Of a stretch of 64,000 bases of DNA, positions 56,121 to 64,000 are shown in pieces. The stretch's first letter is position 1, and each line of letters starts with the position of its first letter. The stretch is from Planctomycetaceae bacterium. Lineage in GTDB: Bacteria; Planctomycetota; Planctomycetia; Pirellulales; Pirellulaceae. The position numbers were made by a program, and so were the translations under genes. The notes below the pieces were generated by a model, which worked only from the letters and a program-made list of their open reading frames with translations, made no database searches and was not told the origin of the DNA. The stretch covers positions 248,001 to 312,000 of the forward strand of contig JAEUIQ010000043.1 in assembly GCA_016794985.1 (NCBI GenBank), read 5' to 3'.

Positions 56121-56153
56121 ACCAACAAAACAGCGTCGCGGGATCCGCGACGC
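56100..56153. repeat. Two near-identical palindromes in tandem
   Basis: GCGTCGC-AGGATCT-GCGACGC (56100-56120) and GCGTCGC-GGGATCC-GCGACGC (56133-56153) are 21-bp palindromes separated by 12 bp and embedded in similar flanks (AACAGCGTCGC). The tandem pair looks like a duplicated terminator. Confidence 0.8.
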
Positions 56154-56209
56154 TTCTACTATTTGATTCCCGTCCCAAATCGACGATCCGATTGGGTCCG
56201 AGAAGGAGC

Positions 56210-56443
56210 CTACTCGCGTGGACGGACGGCGCCGGTCAAACCCGAGTAATCCCGCCGATCCTCGCCGTGCCATAGAGGCATGCCCATTTCAACTCGACGT
56301 CGAAGGACATCGATCTTTTCTTCCGAACCAGCCGGAGCATCGGTTGCCATGAAATCTTCGCCACCGACGGGTACAAAATCCTCGTCGTGACCGTACTTCA
56401 AAATCGCTTCAAATACGTTCATAACTTTTCGCTTGGTCGTCAT
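56210..56443 (-). CDS. Small conserved-looking protein of unknown function
   Basis: A 77-residue protein from ATG 56443. A longer frame to 56530 adds 29 residues without support. It is charged, with KRKVMNVFEAILKYGHDEDF and EMGMPLWHGEDRRDYSGL. The latter resembles a short C-terminal motif seen in small planctomycete proteins; this is from memory, not searched. There is no signal or membrane segment. A clear terminator follows. Confidence 0.5.
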   Translation of the reverse strand: MTTKRKVMNVFEAILKYGHDEDFVPVGGEDFMATDAPAGSEEKIDVLRRRVEMGMPLWHGEDRRDYSGLTGAVRPRE

Positions 56444-57294
56444 TCCAATTCTTTCTCTTCGCAAATGACCGGGAATGTTGGTAGGGTCCGCTGATCTCAA
56501 CTCGACGATCAACAGGCCAAATGAACTCAACAGCCTTCCTTGACGACGCGCAACTGACTCCGTCCGCTGCGATTATCCGGCTCGCTTCGGCGAGTCGGTT
56601 AACAATGTTTTCTGTGGCGGGCTCTCAACCGCTGGGTGCCCCTTCAAGCTGCCCCAGCCAGATCCTGGTTCGGAATTACGGGATTACCCGACCTGTAACG
56701 GCTGAACCGTATCTTTCGGACGAATCCTAACCAAGACTTCACATTATTTCCAGCAAAAAATCAAAGTCAAGAAAATCTTGGCTCGGTGGGGCATTATTTC
56801 GCACTTTTTTTGGACGACAAATTCACGCTAACAGTCAGGCAAACTCCGTAAAATATCGGGGCCGATTGTTTTGTTGCATTTAAATTGAAATAAAAAAAGT
56901 TATTAAAAATCAACTTCGGTGCCGTGGGCCAGTCGAATTTCAGGTCCTGCAGTGTCAGGGTGGCGGAGCGACGGCCTTCAGGCTCTCGCTAGGGCGAATT
57001 GATGACCGTTAGGTTGGAGCTTTCGGGTGTCCCGAGGAAAGGCCAACGGAAGGCTTGGCGGCAGTCCGCCGAGCCTGAGTTTCTCGCTTGAGTTCAGTGC
57101 GAGCCAAGTTAAACCGTAACGATTGGGTTGGATGCTCCCAATAAAACGGTCTTAGCTATTGTTACGGTCGTACCTCTCAAATCGATTCCGCCGAACGTAT
57201 CGTTCTTGACACGTCGATATCCCACGGGACCAGAGTTTGATGTTGGCAGCATCATTGTTCGGGTAAAGCCGTACGATCGAGACAGGAGCCGGAT
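56444..57294. other. Long structured intergenic region
   Basis: About 850 bp without a convincing gene. On the plus strand it contains a 9-bp stem closed by a TTCG tetraloop (56577-56598) and a strongly AT-rich stretch (56877-56925). A GC-rich hairpin AGGCTTGGCGG-CAGT-CCGCCGAGCCT (57051-57076, one G-T pair) lies near the 3' end. Between them AGCGACGGCC-TTCA-GGCTCTCGCT can also fold. It may hold a small RNA or a 5' leader for the gene at 57295. No known RNA family was matched. Confidence 0.4.
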
Positions 57295-58722
57295 GTGTTG
57301 AAATTCTTGAATGCCTTTCGCAAGCCCCAAGGGAATGAACCGACCGGTGCACCATCTTCCATTCCTGGCCCGCTCAGAGGGGCGACCGCGTTTTCGGCGG
57401 CCCGGACGAGCTTCGCGTTGGGACTCGTCTGTTTGCCGATAGGCCTTGGATGTCGTTCGGGCGCTCCCACAGATTGGGTTGGCCAGCGTGTCGCGATGAC
57501 CGAGTCGTGGCAAAGTCAGAACAGCTACGTGCGGGGCGAAGACGCTTCGTTTCAAGAGGGCTGGCGACGCGGTTACCTGGACGGTCAGGCTGGGGTTGGG
57601 CAGATATCGCCGGAGCGTGAGCCAGCTCAATTCGAAGCGTTTATGCATAGTAAACGCGAAGAGGCGGTTCAGAATTGGCGGCGCGGCTATGATGCTGGGT
57701 TCACTTCGTCATTCCAAAACAACGCCCAACATGAGAGTCATGCCCAGTTGTTCCCGGCGCCCAGCAGTCGTTCGAGTGCGCCAGCCGATCCGTCTGGGCC
57801 TCAAGAGGCCGGAACGGGTGTTTCGTCCAGTCCATCCTTGTTTGGAATTCCGCGCAACCAACCCAGCCCCGCAACTTCTCCAGCACGCAACGGCTCAGAA
57901 TCGATTGCCCAACCAAACTCAACTCTTCCGTCATCGAACCGCCAGCCTCCTCACGCATCTGTTCCAGCTTTAACCAACAATTCGGCAGTGCCACAGCCAT
58001 TGCCATCGAATCCGTTGGATTCACAAAAAACGAATGGTTTTGAGAACGCGGCCGAGCTCTTGGACTCCGTAATCAAGAAGAACACCGTTGCTGAGATCGC
58101 CACTGAAGGGGTGCCAAGCGAAGAATCAGCGGTTGACGCTGCAAACATCAAGCAGTCGGAGGCCGACGCGATCGAACAACCAGAAGCCGCAGAACCTAAT
58201 CCGACCAACGACGCAATTCCCAATTCCGATCGTTCGATTCTCGAGTTGCCCCTCGACGATGACGATGTCGCCAGTTCCGCGGAGTCTCAATTTCGACTTG
58301 GGACCGAATCCGTAACGGACAGTGCCCAAAATCTGCGGTCGCTCACGGCTAACGATGTGACTGATTTCGAGGCCCGTGCCATTTCGCAGATTCGTTCCGC
58401 AGAAACTCCGGCTTCGTACGCAGGTCGAATGCAATCGGGGTTGGTAGTCGCGAATCCGTACGCGTCGACCAAAAGTGACCCTCTCCCGCAGCGGAAAGCC
58501 GCACCACAGGCCTCAAATGTCGTAACCCGTTCAGCGGGCTATATACAAACGTCGAGCGGAGAATTTGCGACCACGGCGACCATCGCAACACAAATGAACC
58601 ATTCGCCGACGTTGCCGGTGAATCACGAAACTCAACCAGATGCGTTTGGTGAAGTTGAGTTAGGGGTTCCCAAAAAATTGCCCAAAGGCCTTCCCTTGAA
58701 GGTCAAGTCTACGGCACGGTAG
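57295..58722 (+). CDS. Putative lipoprotein of low complexity
   Basis: A 475-residue protein from GTG 57295, with AGGAG 6 nt upstream. A hydrophobic segment (FALGLVCLPIGLGC) ends in a lipobox-like Cys at about residue 53. Its long N-terminal arm is unusual for a lipoprotein. SFQEGWRRGYLDGQAG and AVQNWRRGYDAGFTSSF are two copies of a GWRRGY motif. The rest is Pro/Ser/Glu-rich and probably unstructured. Function unknown; surface or envelope location is inferred. Confidence 0.5.
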   Translation: MLKFLNAFRKPQGNEPTGAPSSIPGPLRGATAFSAARTSFALGLVCLPIGLGCRSGAPTDWVGQRVAMTESWQSQNSYVRGEDASFQEGWRRGYLDGQAGVGQISPEREPAQFEAFMHSKREEAVQNWRRGYDAGFTSSFQNNAQHESHAQLFPAPSSRSSAPADPSGPQEAGTGVSSSPSLFGIPRNQPSPATSPARNGSESIAQPNSTLPSSNRQPPHASVPALTNNSAVPQPLPSNPLDSQKTNGFENAAELLDSVIKKNTVAEIATEGVPSEESAVDAANIKQSEADAIEQPEAAEPNPTNDAIPNSDRSILELPLDDDDVASSAESQFRLGTESVTDSAQNLRSLTANDVTDFEARAISQIRSAETPASYAGRMQSGLVVANPYASTKSDPLPQRKAAPQASNVVTRSAGYIQTSSGEFATTATIATQMNHSPTLPVNHETQPDAFGEVELGVPKKLPKGLPLKVKSTAR

Positions 58723-58744
58723 GCGATGCCGGACATCGCTCGAA

Positions 58745-59701
58745 TTAGAAGTTGATCGGAGTCAGAACAATGTTGCGAAATTCAACTGGGCCATGATCGC
58801 CTTGCAACATCAACGGACCAGGAGTGCCTTCGTCGCTGTCGAGGGCTCCACCCGTTACACCTGGTATTGTTTGGCGATCAATAATACGTTCGCCGTTGAG
58901 TTCGACACTAACCACTCTACCAATCAGCCGAATTTTGATTTGTTGCCACTCCGCAGCAGGTTTGGCTGCATTGAGGCTGGGAGTAAGGTGCCCATAGACC
59001 CCACCGATATGGTGACTGTCCGCTTCTTGGCCATGGTTGTCTTCAATCTGCACTTCGTAACGGCCTCGGAGATAAATGCCGCTGTTGCTGCCTTTGGGAT
59101 AGCGAAACTCCAGTGACAACTCGAAATCGGAAAACTTTGCATCGGTCACCAAGTTATTACCAGGTTCCGCATTTACCAAAACACCGTCGCGCATTTGCCA
59201 GCCGTTGTTGACCTGCGGATGTTGGACGTGCCATCCCCCTAAATCCTGGCCATTAAGCAAGTTAATCCGCTCGCCCAACGCGGGTGCTCCCGTTCGCTCC
59301 AAACTTGGGGCTCGCTGTGCGGTCCAAGGGAGCGCCCCGCCCTTGCCATCGGTGACGACACCCTGCAAACCGGAGCCATCCAAACGTCCTTCGACGATCA
59401 CGTTGGCGCGACTGGGTTCCCACTGAGGCGGTACCTCGAAGCGGAAGTCCGTCCCGTCAAATTTGATTTCCGCAATGGGACGGGCACTGCCGAATTGCCC
59501 CACATACGAGCCGACCAATGTTCGATACCCAGATCGCCGGACTTCAATCCACGATGGGTAAGGTCCATCTGGGCCTGCTACAGTCAAGTTCCATCGACCC
59601 AATAATGGCTTGGGATCTAGTTCAGTACTTCGCTCCTGAGCGATTGCCGACGAAGAAACCGCCAGGGAAACACAACAACAGATCCAAGCCATCTTGAACA
59701 T
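58745..59701 (-). CDS. Exported DUF1080 (3-keto-disaccharide hydrolase-like) protein
   Basis: A 318-residue protein with a signal peptide (ICCCVSLAVSSSAIAQ). Residues about 145-315 are a DUF1080 concanavalin-like domain (LLNGQDLGGWHVQH, FELSLEFRYPKGSNSGIYLRG, EWQQIKIRLIGRVVSVELNG). The last strand is EFRNIVLTPI. The domain is linked to glycoside or 3-keto-disaccharide cleavage in some members. Residues 30-130 form a beta-rich N-terminal extension. It follows the cupredoxin-like gene by 40 bp. Confidence 0.8.
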   Translation of the reverse strand: MFKMAWICCCVSLAVSSSAIAQERSTELDPKPLLGRWNLTVAGPDGPYPSWIEVRRSGYRTLVGSYVGQFGSARPIAEIKFDGTDFRFEVPPQWEPSRANVIVEGRLDGSGLQGVVTDGKGGALPWTAQRAPSLERTGAPALGERINLLNGQDLGGWHVQHPQVNNGWQMRDGVLVNAEPGNNLVTDAKFSDFELSLEFRYPKGSNSGIYLRGRYEVQIEDNHGQEADSHHIGGVYGHLTPSLNAAKPAAEWQQIKIRLIGRVVSVELNGERIIDRQTIPGVTGGALDSDEGTPGPLMLQGDHGPVEFRNIVLTPINF

Positions 59702-59741
59702 CGGAGACTTACTCGTTTAGCGGGACCAGCGAATGAGGAGG

Positions 59742-60566
59742 TTACTTCTTTTCGGCCAATGCCTTGGCTTCAATAAGCAATTTGCCAAGGTCCAAGGTTT
59801 CGCCATCCTTGATTTCGAACTCTACTTCACCGCGCTTGGACGCGATCCCTTTGCCACCTTGCTGCAAGTCCTTCAAATAACCGCAACGCGAATGCCAGAA
59901 TTGAAACGTCCACTTGCCGGCTGGGATTTTCTCGATCGAGAACTTACCTTCCGCATTGGTCACCGCAAAGTAAGGGTCATCGCGGATCAACATGTGAGCC
60001 ACCATCCAAGGATGAATGTCGCATTTGACAACGGACGGGACTTTGTCTGCTTTCTCGAACTTGACGGGAACTTCACTGTTCGGCGGCAAATTGACGTTGG
60101 TAGCGTTGTTGAACGAGGCCACGTTGCAATTGTGCCCGGCCGCATCACTATTTTTTAGATTGACCGTCTGACCAGTGCGGACCGCCAACGTTGCCGGAAT
60201 AAACACACACTTGTTGTTGTCCAAGACGACCGGATCTGAAGGAGCTGTCGCCAAGTCGGGATGGATCTTGAGATCTTGCTTGCCCTTTTGGAGCATGATA
60301 AAGACCCCGCTCAATTCGTTGTTCTCTCCGACCAACAGGCTTTGATCGACGATGACGTTGCCATCCGCCAAGCAAACGGCCGCGTCCTTATTTACATTCA
60401 ATTCCGCAGGCGCCGGGACCTTGCCTTCGACAAAAATCTGGCCCGTCAATCCGCCGTAACCGTCTTGTGCGAAACTGATCGCGACAGGGCCGTGGACCAC
60501 GATGGCCGCTGCCACCGCAGGCAACAGCAGAAAACACTTCCAAGCTCGAGTTGCTGAAGCAAACAT
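59742..60566 (-). CDS. Exported cupredoxin-like protein
   Basis: A 274-residue protein with a signal peptide (FLLLPAVAAAIVVHGPVAIS). Residues about 110-205 show a cupredoxin-like fold with LKNSDAAGHNCNV (His), VKCDIHPWMVAHM (Cys, His, Met), in the order of a type 1 copper site. A carboxypeptidase regulatory-like strand set follows (PYFAVTNAEGKFSIEKIPAG, WTFQFWHSRCGY). Electron transfer or copper binding is inferred. It is probably co-transcribed with the DUF1080 gene. Confidence 0.65.
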   Translation of the reverse strand: MFASATRAWKCFLLLPAVAAAIVVHGPVAISFAQDGYGGLTGQIFVEGKVPAPAELNVNKDAAVCLADGNVIVDQSLLVGENNELSGVFIMLQKGKQDLKIHPDLATAPSDPVVLDNNKCVFIPATLAVRTGQTVNLKNSDAAGHNCNVASFNNATNVNLPPNSEVPVKFEKADKVPSVVKCDIHPWMVAHMLIRDDPYFAVTNAEGKFSIEKIPAGKWTFQFWHSRCGYLKDLQQGGKGIASKRGEVEFEIKDGETLDLGKLLIEAKALAEKK

Positions 60567-60659
60567 CTTTTTCTTTCCGAAAATTAGGTGGGGTAAAAGG
60601 TGGGAGGTAGATTATAGTTCGCGTCCGAGACAAACTCAAATACCCCAGTTCCCGCCGCG

Positions 60660-61670
60660 CTAGACTCCCGACATGAAATCGCGGTTTCCACCAGAAATAA
60701 TGACACCGTAGCAAGGATCGGGCTCCGATTTTCGCCCGTCCGCTTTCTGTAACGGAAGCCATTGTTGCAATCCGGCAAGAGACACTGCCCCGCTAGGTTC
60801 CACAACCCATTTAAGTCTTTCCCAAAAGATTCGCATCGCAGCCGTGATCTCCTGATCTGCGACGGTTACGATTCCTTGAAGATGGCTTCGAATGATTGGC
60901 CAAGTCAACTGACCTAAAGTCGTCAACAGGCCGTCGGCAATGGTCTGTGGCTGCTGTTCTGTCACCAAGGCTTGTTGCTGCAAACTACGAAAGGCATCGT
61001 TGGCGCCGAGCGGTTCCGCCGCAAAAACTGGAACACGACGGTCCGAGTGAAACCACCTCCCCGCCAGGCAAGTTCCACTCAATAAGCCACCGCCGCCGAC
61101 TGGAGCAAAGATCGCGGTCAAATGTGGAACTTCGGTCAATAACTCCCAGGCGGCTGTGGCCTGACCGAGGATAATGTTCGGTTGATCGAAGGGATGGATC
61201 AACGTAGCGCCCGTTTGATCGACAATCGCTTGTGTTGCGGCAATTCTTGCGGCTTGGGTTGGTCGACAGGTCACAACCGTGGCACCGCGATCCTTGGTAG
61301 CTTGCATCTTCACCGCCGGCGAGTTCTCTGGCATCACCACCGTGCAAGGAATTCCGCGAATTTGGGACGCAATCGCTAAGGCTTGGGCGTGATTGCCCGA
61401 GCTATGGGTCACGACTCCGCGACTCGATTGTTCGTTCGACAACTGCAGCACCGAGTTCATCGCGCCCCGAATCTTAAAGGCTCCGCCACGTTGGAAATGT
61501 TCGCATTTGAAGAATACGCGACATCCCAATTGCCGATTCAACCAGGCGTTTTCCAAAACGGGTGTCCTGTGAACTTGCCCACTCAGGCGGGCGGCCGCAG
61601 CCGATATGGCATCTCGTGAGTATTCACTCGGCAGCGTCTGATAATCCGGGGAACATTCGAGGTAGGCCAT
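60660..61670 (-). CDS. Threonine/serine dehydratase, catabolic or racemase type
   Basis: A 336-residue fold-type II PLP enzyme. GGAFKIRGAMNSV carries the PLP Lys, VTHSSGNHAQALA contacts substrate, and APVGGGGLLSGTC is the phosphate-binding loop. It lacks ACT domains, unlike the ilvA in this window. It therefore resembles catabolic threonine dehydratase, serine dehydratase or serine racemase. The specific reaction is not certain. It lies upstream of the cupredoxin-like gene, with a 93-bp gap. Confidence 0.85.
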   Translation of the reverse strand: MAYLECSPDYQTLPSEYSRDAISAAAARLSGQVHRTPVLENAWLNRQLGCRVFFKCEHFQRGGAFKIRGAMNSVLQLSNEQSSRGVVTHSSGNHAQALAIASQIRGIPCTVVMPENSPAVKMQATKDRGATVVTCRPTQAARIAATQAIVDQTGATLIHPFDQPNIILGQATAAWELLTEVPHLTAIFAPVGGGGLLSGTCLAGRWFHSDRRVPVFAAEPLGANDAFRSLQQQALVTEQQPQTIADGLLTTLGQLTWPIIRSHLQGIVTVADQEITAAMRIFWERLKWVVEPSGAVSLAGLQQWLPLQKADGRKSEPDPCYGVIISGGNRDFMSGV

Positions 61671-61945
61671 AATGGGATTTTCGAGAATTGGGTTTCGGAA
61701 AGCATCCTAATGAAAGTTCGACGGGCGCGGGTCGCGCATCACTCCCGACCATCGCGATTGTACTGCCCGCGTTGGGTGCTTGCCAGAACTTGTGTGCTAG
61801 CACCTGTGGGGTTGGAGTGGGCCAAGGCGAGCGGCTTGTCGCCGATGGGCACGAAAGCGAACTTGCGATATGAAGCCACATTTAACTAAGATTGAGTAGC
61901 GCGATTTTTGGTCAAGCAGGCGGACACGCAACTTTCGAAGCAGTC

Positions 61946-63013
61946 ATGGACGACAAAGAACAAATTCTAAGCGAGTCAGAGGTTGAAAGCCTGCTGGGAA
62001 GTCTGGCACCGGCCGAAGCAGCGCCGGCGGCGCGGCCGCGCGAGCATCAGGCGGCGAAGCCAAAACTCAAGGTCACGCCCTATGACTTCAAACGCCCGGA
62101 ACGCGTCGGCAAGGAGCAAATGCGGGCTCTCCAAAGCTTGCACGAGGGTTTTGGGCGTAATTTTGGATCGTCGTTATCGGCGTTATTGCGCACGGTTGTG
62201 GAGGTCAAGTTAACCAGCGTCGATCAGTTGACCTTCGCCGAGTTCGTGTTTGGCCTCGAAGTCCCCACCTGTTTCATCGTATTGGATGCCGAGCCGCTGA
62301 AGGGCAACTTTATTGTCGACATCAATCCGTCGATCTTGTATCCCATGTTGGATCGCATGTTGGGTGGCGGCAAGGAGGAGCCCGTGATGCTCCGTCGGCC
62401 GATGACAGAAATCGAACGTCGCTTAAGCCAGCGAATTACCAGTTTGTTCTTGGAACACTTGCAGCACTCGTGGTCGAATGTGATTGAATTAGAATTCAAC
62501 ATTATTCGCTTGGAGAGTAATCCCCAATTGGTTTCGATTGTGCCGCCCAACGAAGTCGTGGTGTTGATCGGTTTCGAGATTGCCATGCATGGTCTTCGTG
62601 GACTGATCAATCTTTGTATTCCATACAACAGCATCGAGCGGTTCAGCAGCACCTTGGTCGCCAACAGTTGGAGCGGTTATGGACGCGGCACGGTTAACTC
62701 GGAAACCCAGGCCCACATTGGGATGGAAGTTGAGCAGTCCGAAGCCGAGTTGGTCGTCACTTTAGCCACTTCTCGAATCACAACCTCTGAACTGTTGGGG
62801 CTGCGCGTTGGTGACGTCATCACAACGAATCACGACATACATGCACCGCTGACTGTCAGTGTTGGCGCCCAAGAAAGATTCTTGGGAATGCCGGGTGCCA
62901 TCAAGGGCAAGAAAGCCGTGCAGATTCAGGAAGTGGTTCCGCCCATCGAGCGGCCGAAACCCAACAAACCGACGACCGACCGAGCCGAAAAGATTGTGGC
63001 ACCGAAGTCTTAG
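61946..63013 (+). CDS. fliM: Flagellar motor switch protein FliM
   Basis: From ATG 61946 (MDDKEQILSESEVESLLGSL) the product has 355 residues. The upstream frame from a TTG at 61892 is less likely because this N-terminus matches the CheY-P-binding EN-like start of FliM. ALQSLHEGFGRNFGSSLSAL and DVGQITTNHD-like GDVITTNHDIHAPLTVSV are family features. FliM is part of the flagellar C-ring. No other flagellar genes are nearby, as is common in planctomycetes. Confidence 0.9.
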   Translation: MDDKEQILSESEVESLLGSLAPAEAAPAARPREHQAAKPKLKVTPYDFKRPERVGKEQMRALQSLHEGFGRNFGSSLSALLRTVVEVKLTSVDQLTFAEFVFGLEVPTCFIVLDAEPLKGNFIVDINPSILYPMLDRMLGGGKEEPVMLRRPMTEIERRLSQRITSLFLEHLQHSWSNVIELEFNIIRLESNPQLVSIVPPNEVVVLIGFEIAMHGLRGLINLCIPYNSIERFSSTLVANSWSGYGRGTVNSETQAHIGMEVEQSEAELVVTLATSRITTSELLGLRVGDVITTNHDIHAPLTVSVGAQERFLGMPGAIKGKKAVQIQEVVPPIERPKPNKPTTDRAEKIVAPKS

Positions 63014-63092
63014 CCGGCGAGTCGCGGCTTGCCACTGCGATTGGTTTCGTTATAAGTAGAGAGTGGCAATTGAATCTCTGGAGTTGGCAATC

Positions 63093-63818
63093 TTGATCGT
63101 CTATCCTGCAATCGATATTCGGGGCGGAAAGTGTGTCCGCTTGATCAAGGGCGATTATTCGCGTGAACTTGTCTACGGTGACGATCCCACCGAGATGGCC
63201 AAGCGGTGGCAAGCGGCCGGGGCTCGAGTATTGCACTTGGTGGATTTGGATGCCGCGAAAAGTGGGGTTCCGGCCAATTTGGATGTCGTTCGACGAATTC
63301 GAAAAACCGTCGGGTTAGAACTGCAAGTTGGTGGCGGAATACGTAACGAGGCAATCATCCGGCAGTACTTGGACTTGGGAGTGCGGCAATTGGTTGTTGG
63401 CACTCAAGCGGTCCGCGAACCGGAATGGTTCGCCGACATGACGAAGAAATTTCCACATCGTTTGGTTGCTGGGATCGACGCTCATGCTGGAAAGGTGGCC
63501 ACGGATGGTTGGACACAGGCGACCGGGCAATCGCCGGTGGCGATGGCCAAATCTTTGGAACACTTGTCTTTGGCAGCCATCGTCTACACGGACATTGCGA
63601 CCGACGGAATGCTTCAAGGGCCAAACGTTTCGGCGATGGCCGAAATGGTAACCGCAGTATCAACTCCCATCATTGCTTCAGGTGGCGTGACTCGACCTGA
63701 CGATGTTCGGCGACTGGCGGAGGCAGGAGTTGCCGGCTGCATTGTTGGACGAACGTTGTACGAAGGGCAAATGACGTTGGAAGAGGCCTTGGCGGCTGCC
63801 GAATCGGCTCAGTCCTAA
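63093..63818 (+). CDS. hisA: HisA, phosphoribosylformimino-AICAR-phosphate isomerase
   Basis: A 241-residue TIM-barrel HisA of histidine synthesis. I choose TTG 63093 because it gives the normal start IVYPAIDIRGGKCVRLIKGD, with GGAG 9 nt upstream; GTG 63063 would add ten residues. LHLVDLDAAKSG, LQVGGGIRNEA, VYTDIATDGMLQGPN and IASGGVTRPDDV hold the two phosphate-binding sites and catalytic Asp residues. The other his genes are not nearby. Confidence 0.92.
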   Translation: MIVYPAIDIRGGKCVRLIKGDYSRELVYGDDPTEMAKRWQAAGARVLHLVDLDAAKSGVPANLDVVRRIRKTVGLELQVGGGIRNEAIIRQYLDLGVRQLVVGTQAVREPEWFADMTKKFPHRLVAGIDAHAGKVATDGWTQATGQSPVAMAKSLEHLSLAAIVYTDIATDGMLQGPNVSAMAEMVTAVSTPIIASGGVTRPDDVRRLAEAGVAGCIVGRTLYEGQMTLEEALAAAESAQS

Positions 63819-64000
63819 CGCTTCATCGTGCGGCACCAAGTAGTCGATCGTGGTGCCTACAAGAGAATGGGTGTTTTTGGAAGCCGCCTTCAGGTGAACC
63901 GCGACAAGCACGCAGTTTCAATGGTGGTTGAGTAGAGGCCTCTCCGGAAGTCGCGAGGCTGATTTGCCACAAACCGAAACGAAAGCAAAACATGGATGCC
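63819..64000. other. Right window edge, no gene recognised
   Basis: About 180 bp after hisA. A minus frame at 63678-63911 runs antisense to hisA and is not credible. No terminator or promoter stands out. Confidence 0.4.

Noticed and set aside
56521..56730. 69-codon plus ORF in the structured intergenic region
   Set aside because: There is no Shine-Dalgarno and no domain, and it spans the TTCG hairpin.
57030..57046. GAGGAAAGGCC resembling the RNase P RNA GAGGAAAGUCC segment
   Set aside because: The flanking sequence lacks the other conserved RNase P blocks and the match breaks after eight bases.
57109..57648. 179-codon minus ORF
   Set aside because: It is antisense to the 5' half of the gene at 57295, which has a better start and a lipoprotein-like signal.

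Overview
The window reads as chromosome of a planctomycete, most likely a Pirellulaceae-like member of the Pirellulales. The grounds are family-level: DUF1501 and DUF1080 proteins, Tat-exported Gfo/Idh/MocA enzymes, transglutaminase-like lipoproteins, a signal peptidase I with a very large insertion, many long exported proteins without clear domains, and genes scattered singly on both strands. I found no tRNA, rRNA, CRISPR array, phage or complete insertion sequence. Coding strands switch often and Shine-Dalgarno sites are patchy.

Layout. 1-8.5 kb (minus strand): a flavoprotein running off the left edge, a CorA-like protein, an exported STN-repeat protein, then a tight set of sugar isomerase, esterase, lptB and signal peptidase I. 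8.9-12.4 kb (plus): a small conserved protein, a DoxX-like membrane protein and a Tat-exported oxidoreductase. 12.4-14.1 kb (minus): Tad/Flp pilus genes cpaB and prepilin peptidase, divergent from a Fur-family regulator. 15.2-22.0 kb (plus): exported HEAT-like protein, transglutaminase-like lipoprotein, exported cyclophilin and hemB. 22.2-33.4 kb (minus): an uninterrupted S10-spc ribosomal protein operon from rpsJ to secY, lacking rplX (L24) and rpmD (L30) at their usual places. It has a good promoter candidate about 0.28 kb upstream of rpsJ. 33.8-37.2 kb (plus): a sugar isomerase and a U32 peptidase-family protein. 37.2-43.8 kb (minus): the branched-chain amino acid operon ilvD-ilvC-ilvB-ilvH-ilvA. 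44.7-64 kb: an AP2-like protein, queE, a DUF1501 protein, several exported or lipoprotein unknowns, a cupredoxin-like/DUF1080 pair, a second threonine dehydratase, fliM and hisA.

The most striking signal is upstream of ilvD. A 41-codon ORF (43715-43840, minus) holds twelve consecutive Leu/Val/Ile codons. Its last codons and stop can pair over 20 nt (two mismatches) with a downstream segment that is also the 5' arm of a strong intrinsic terminator with a U-run. This is the architecture of a ribosome-mediated transcription attenuator for the ilv operon. It would sense leucine, valine and isoleucine supply and uses only three RNA segments.

Other points of interest are the missing L24 gene, a 62-nt overlap of rpsC and rplP, and an inverted repeat over the rpsJ promoter -35 box. 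Others are a large insertion in signal peptidase I, a degenerate receiver-like domain inside an exported HEAT-like protein, and structured intergenic DNA at 56.4-57.3 kb.
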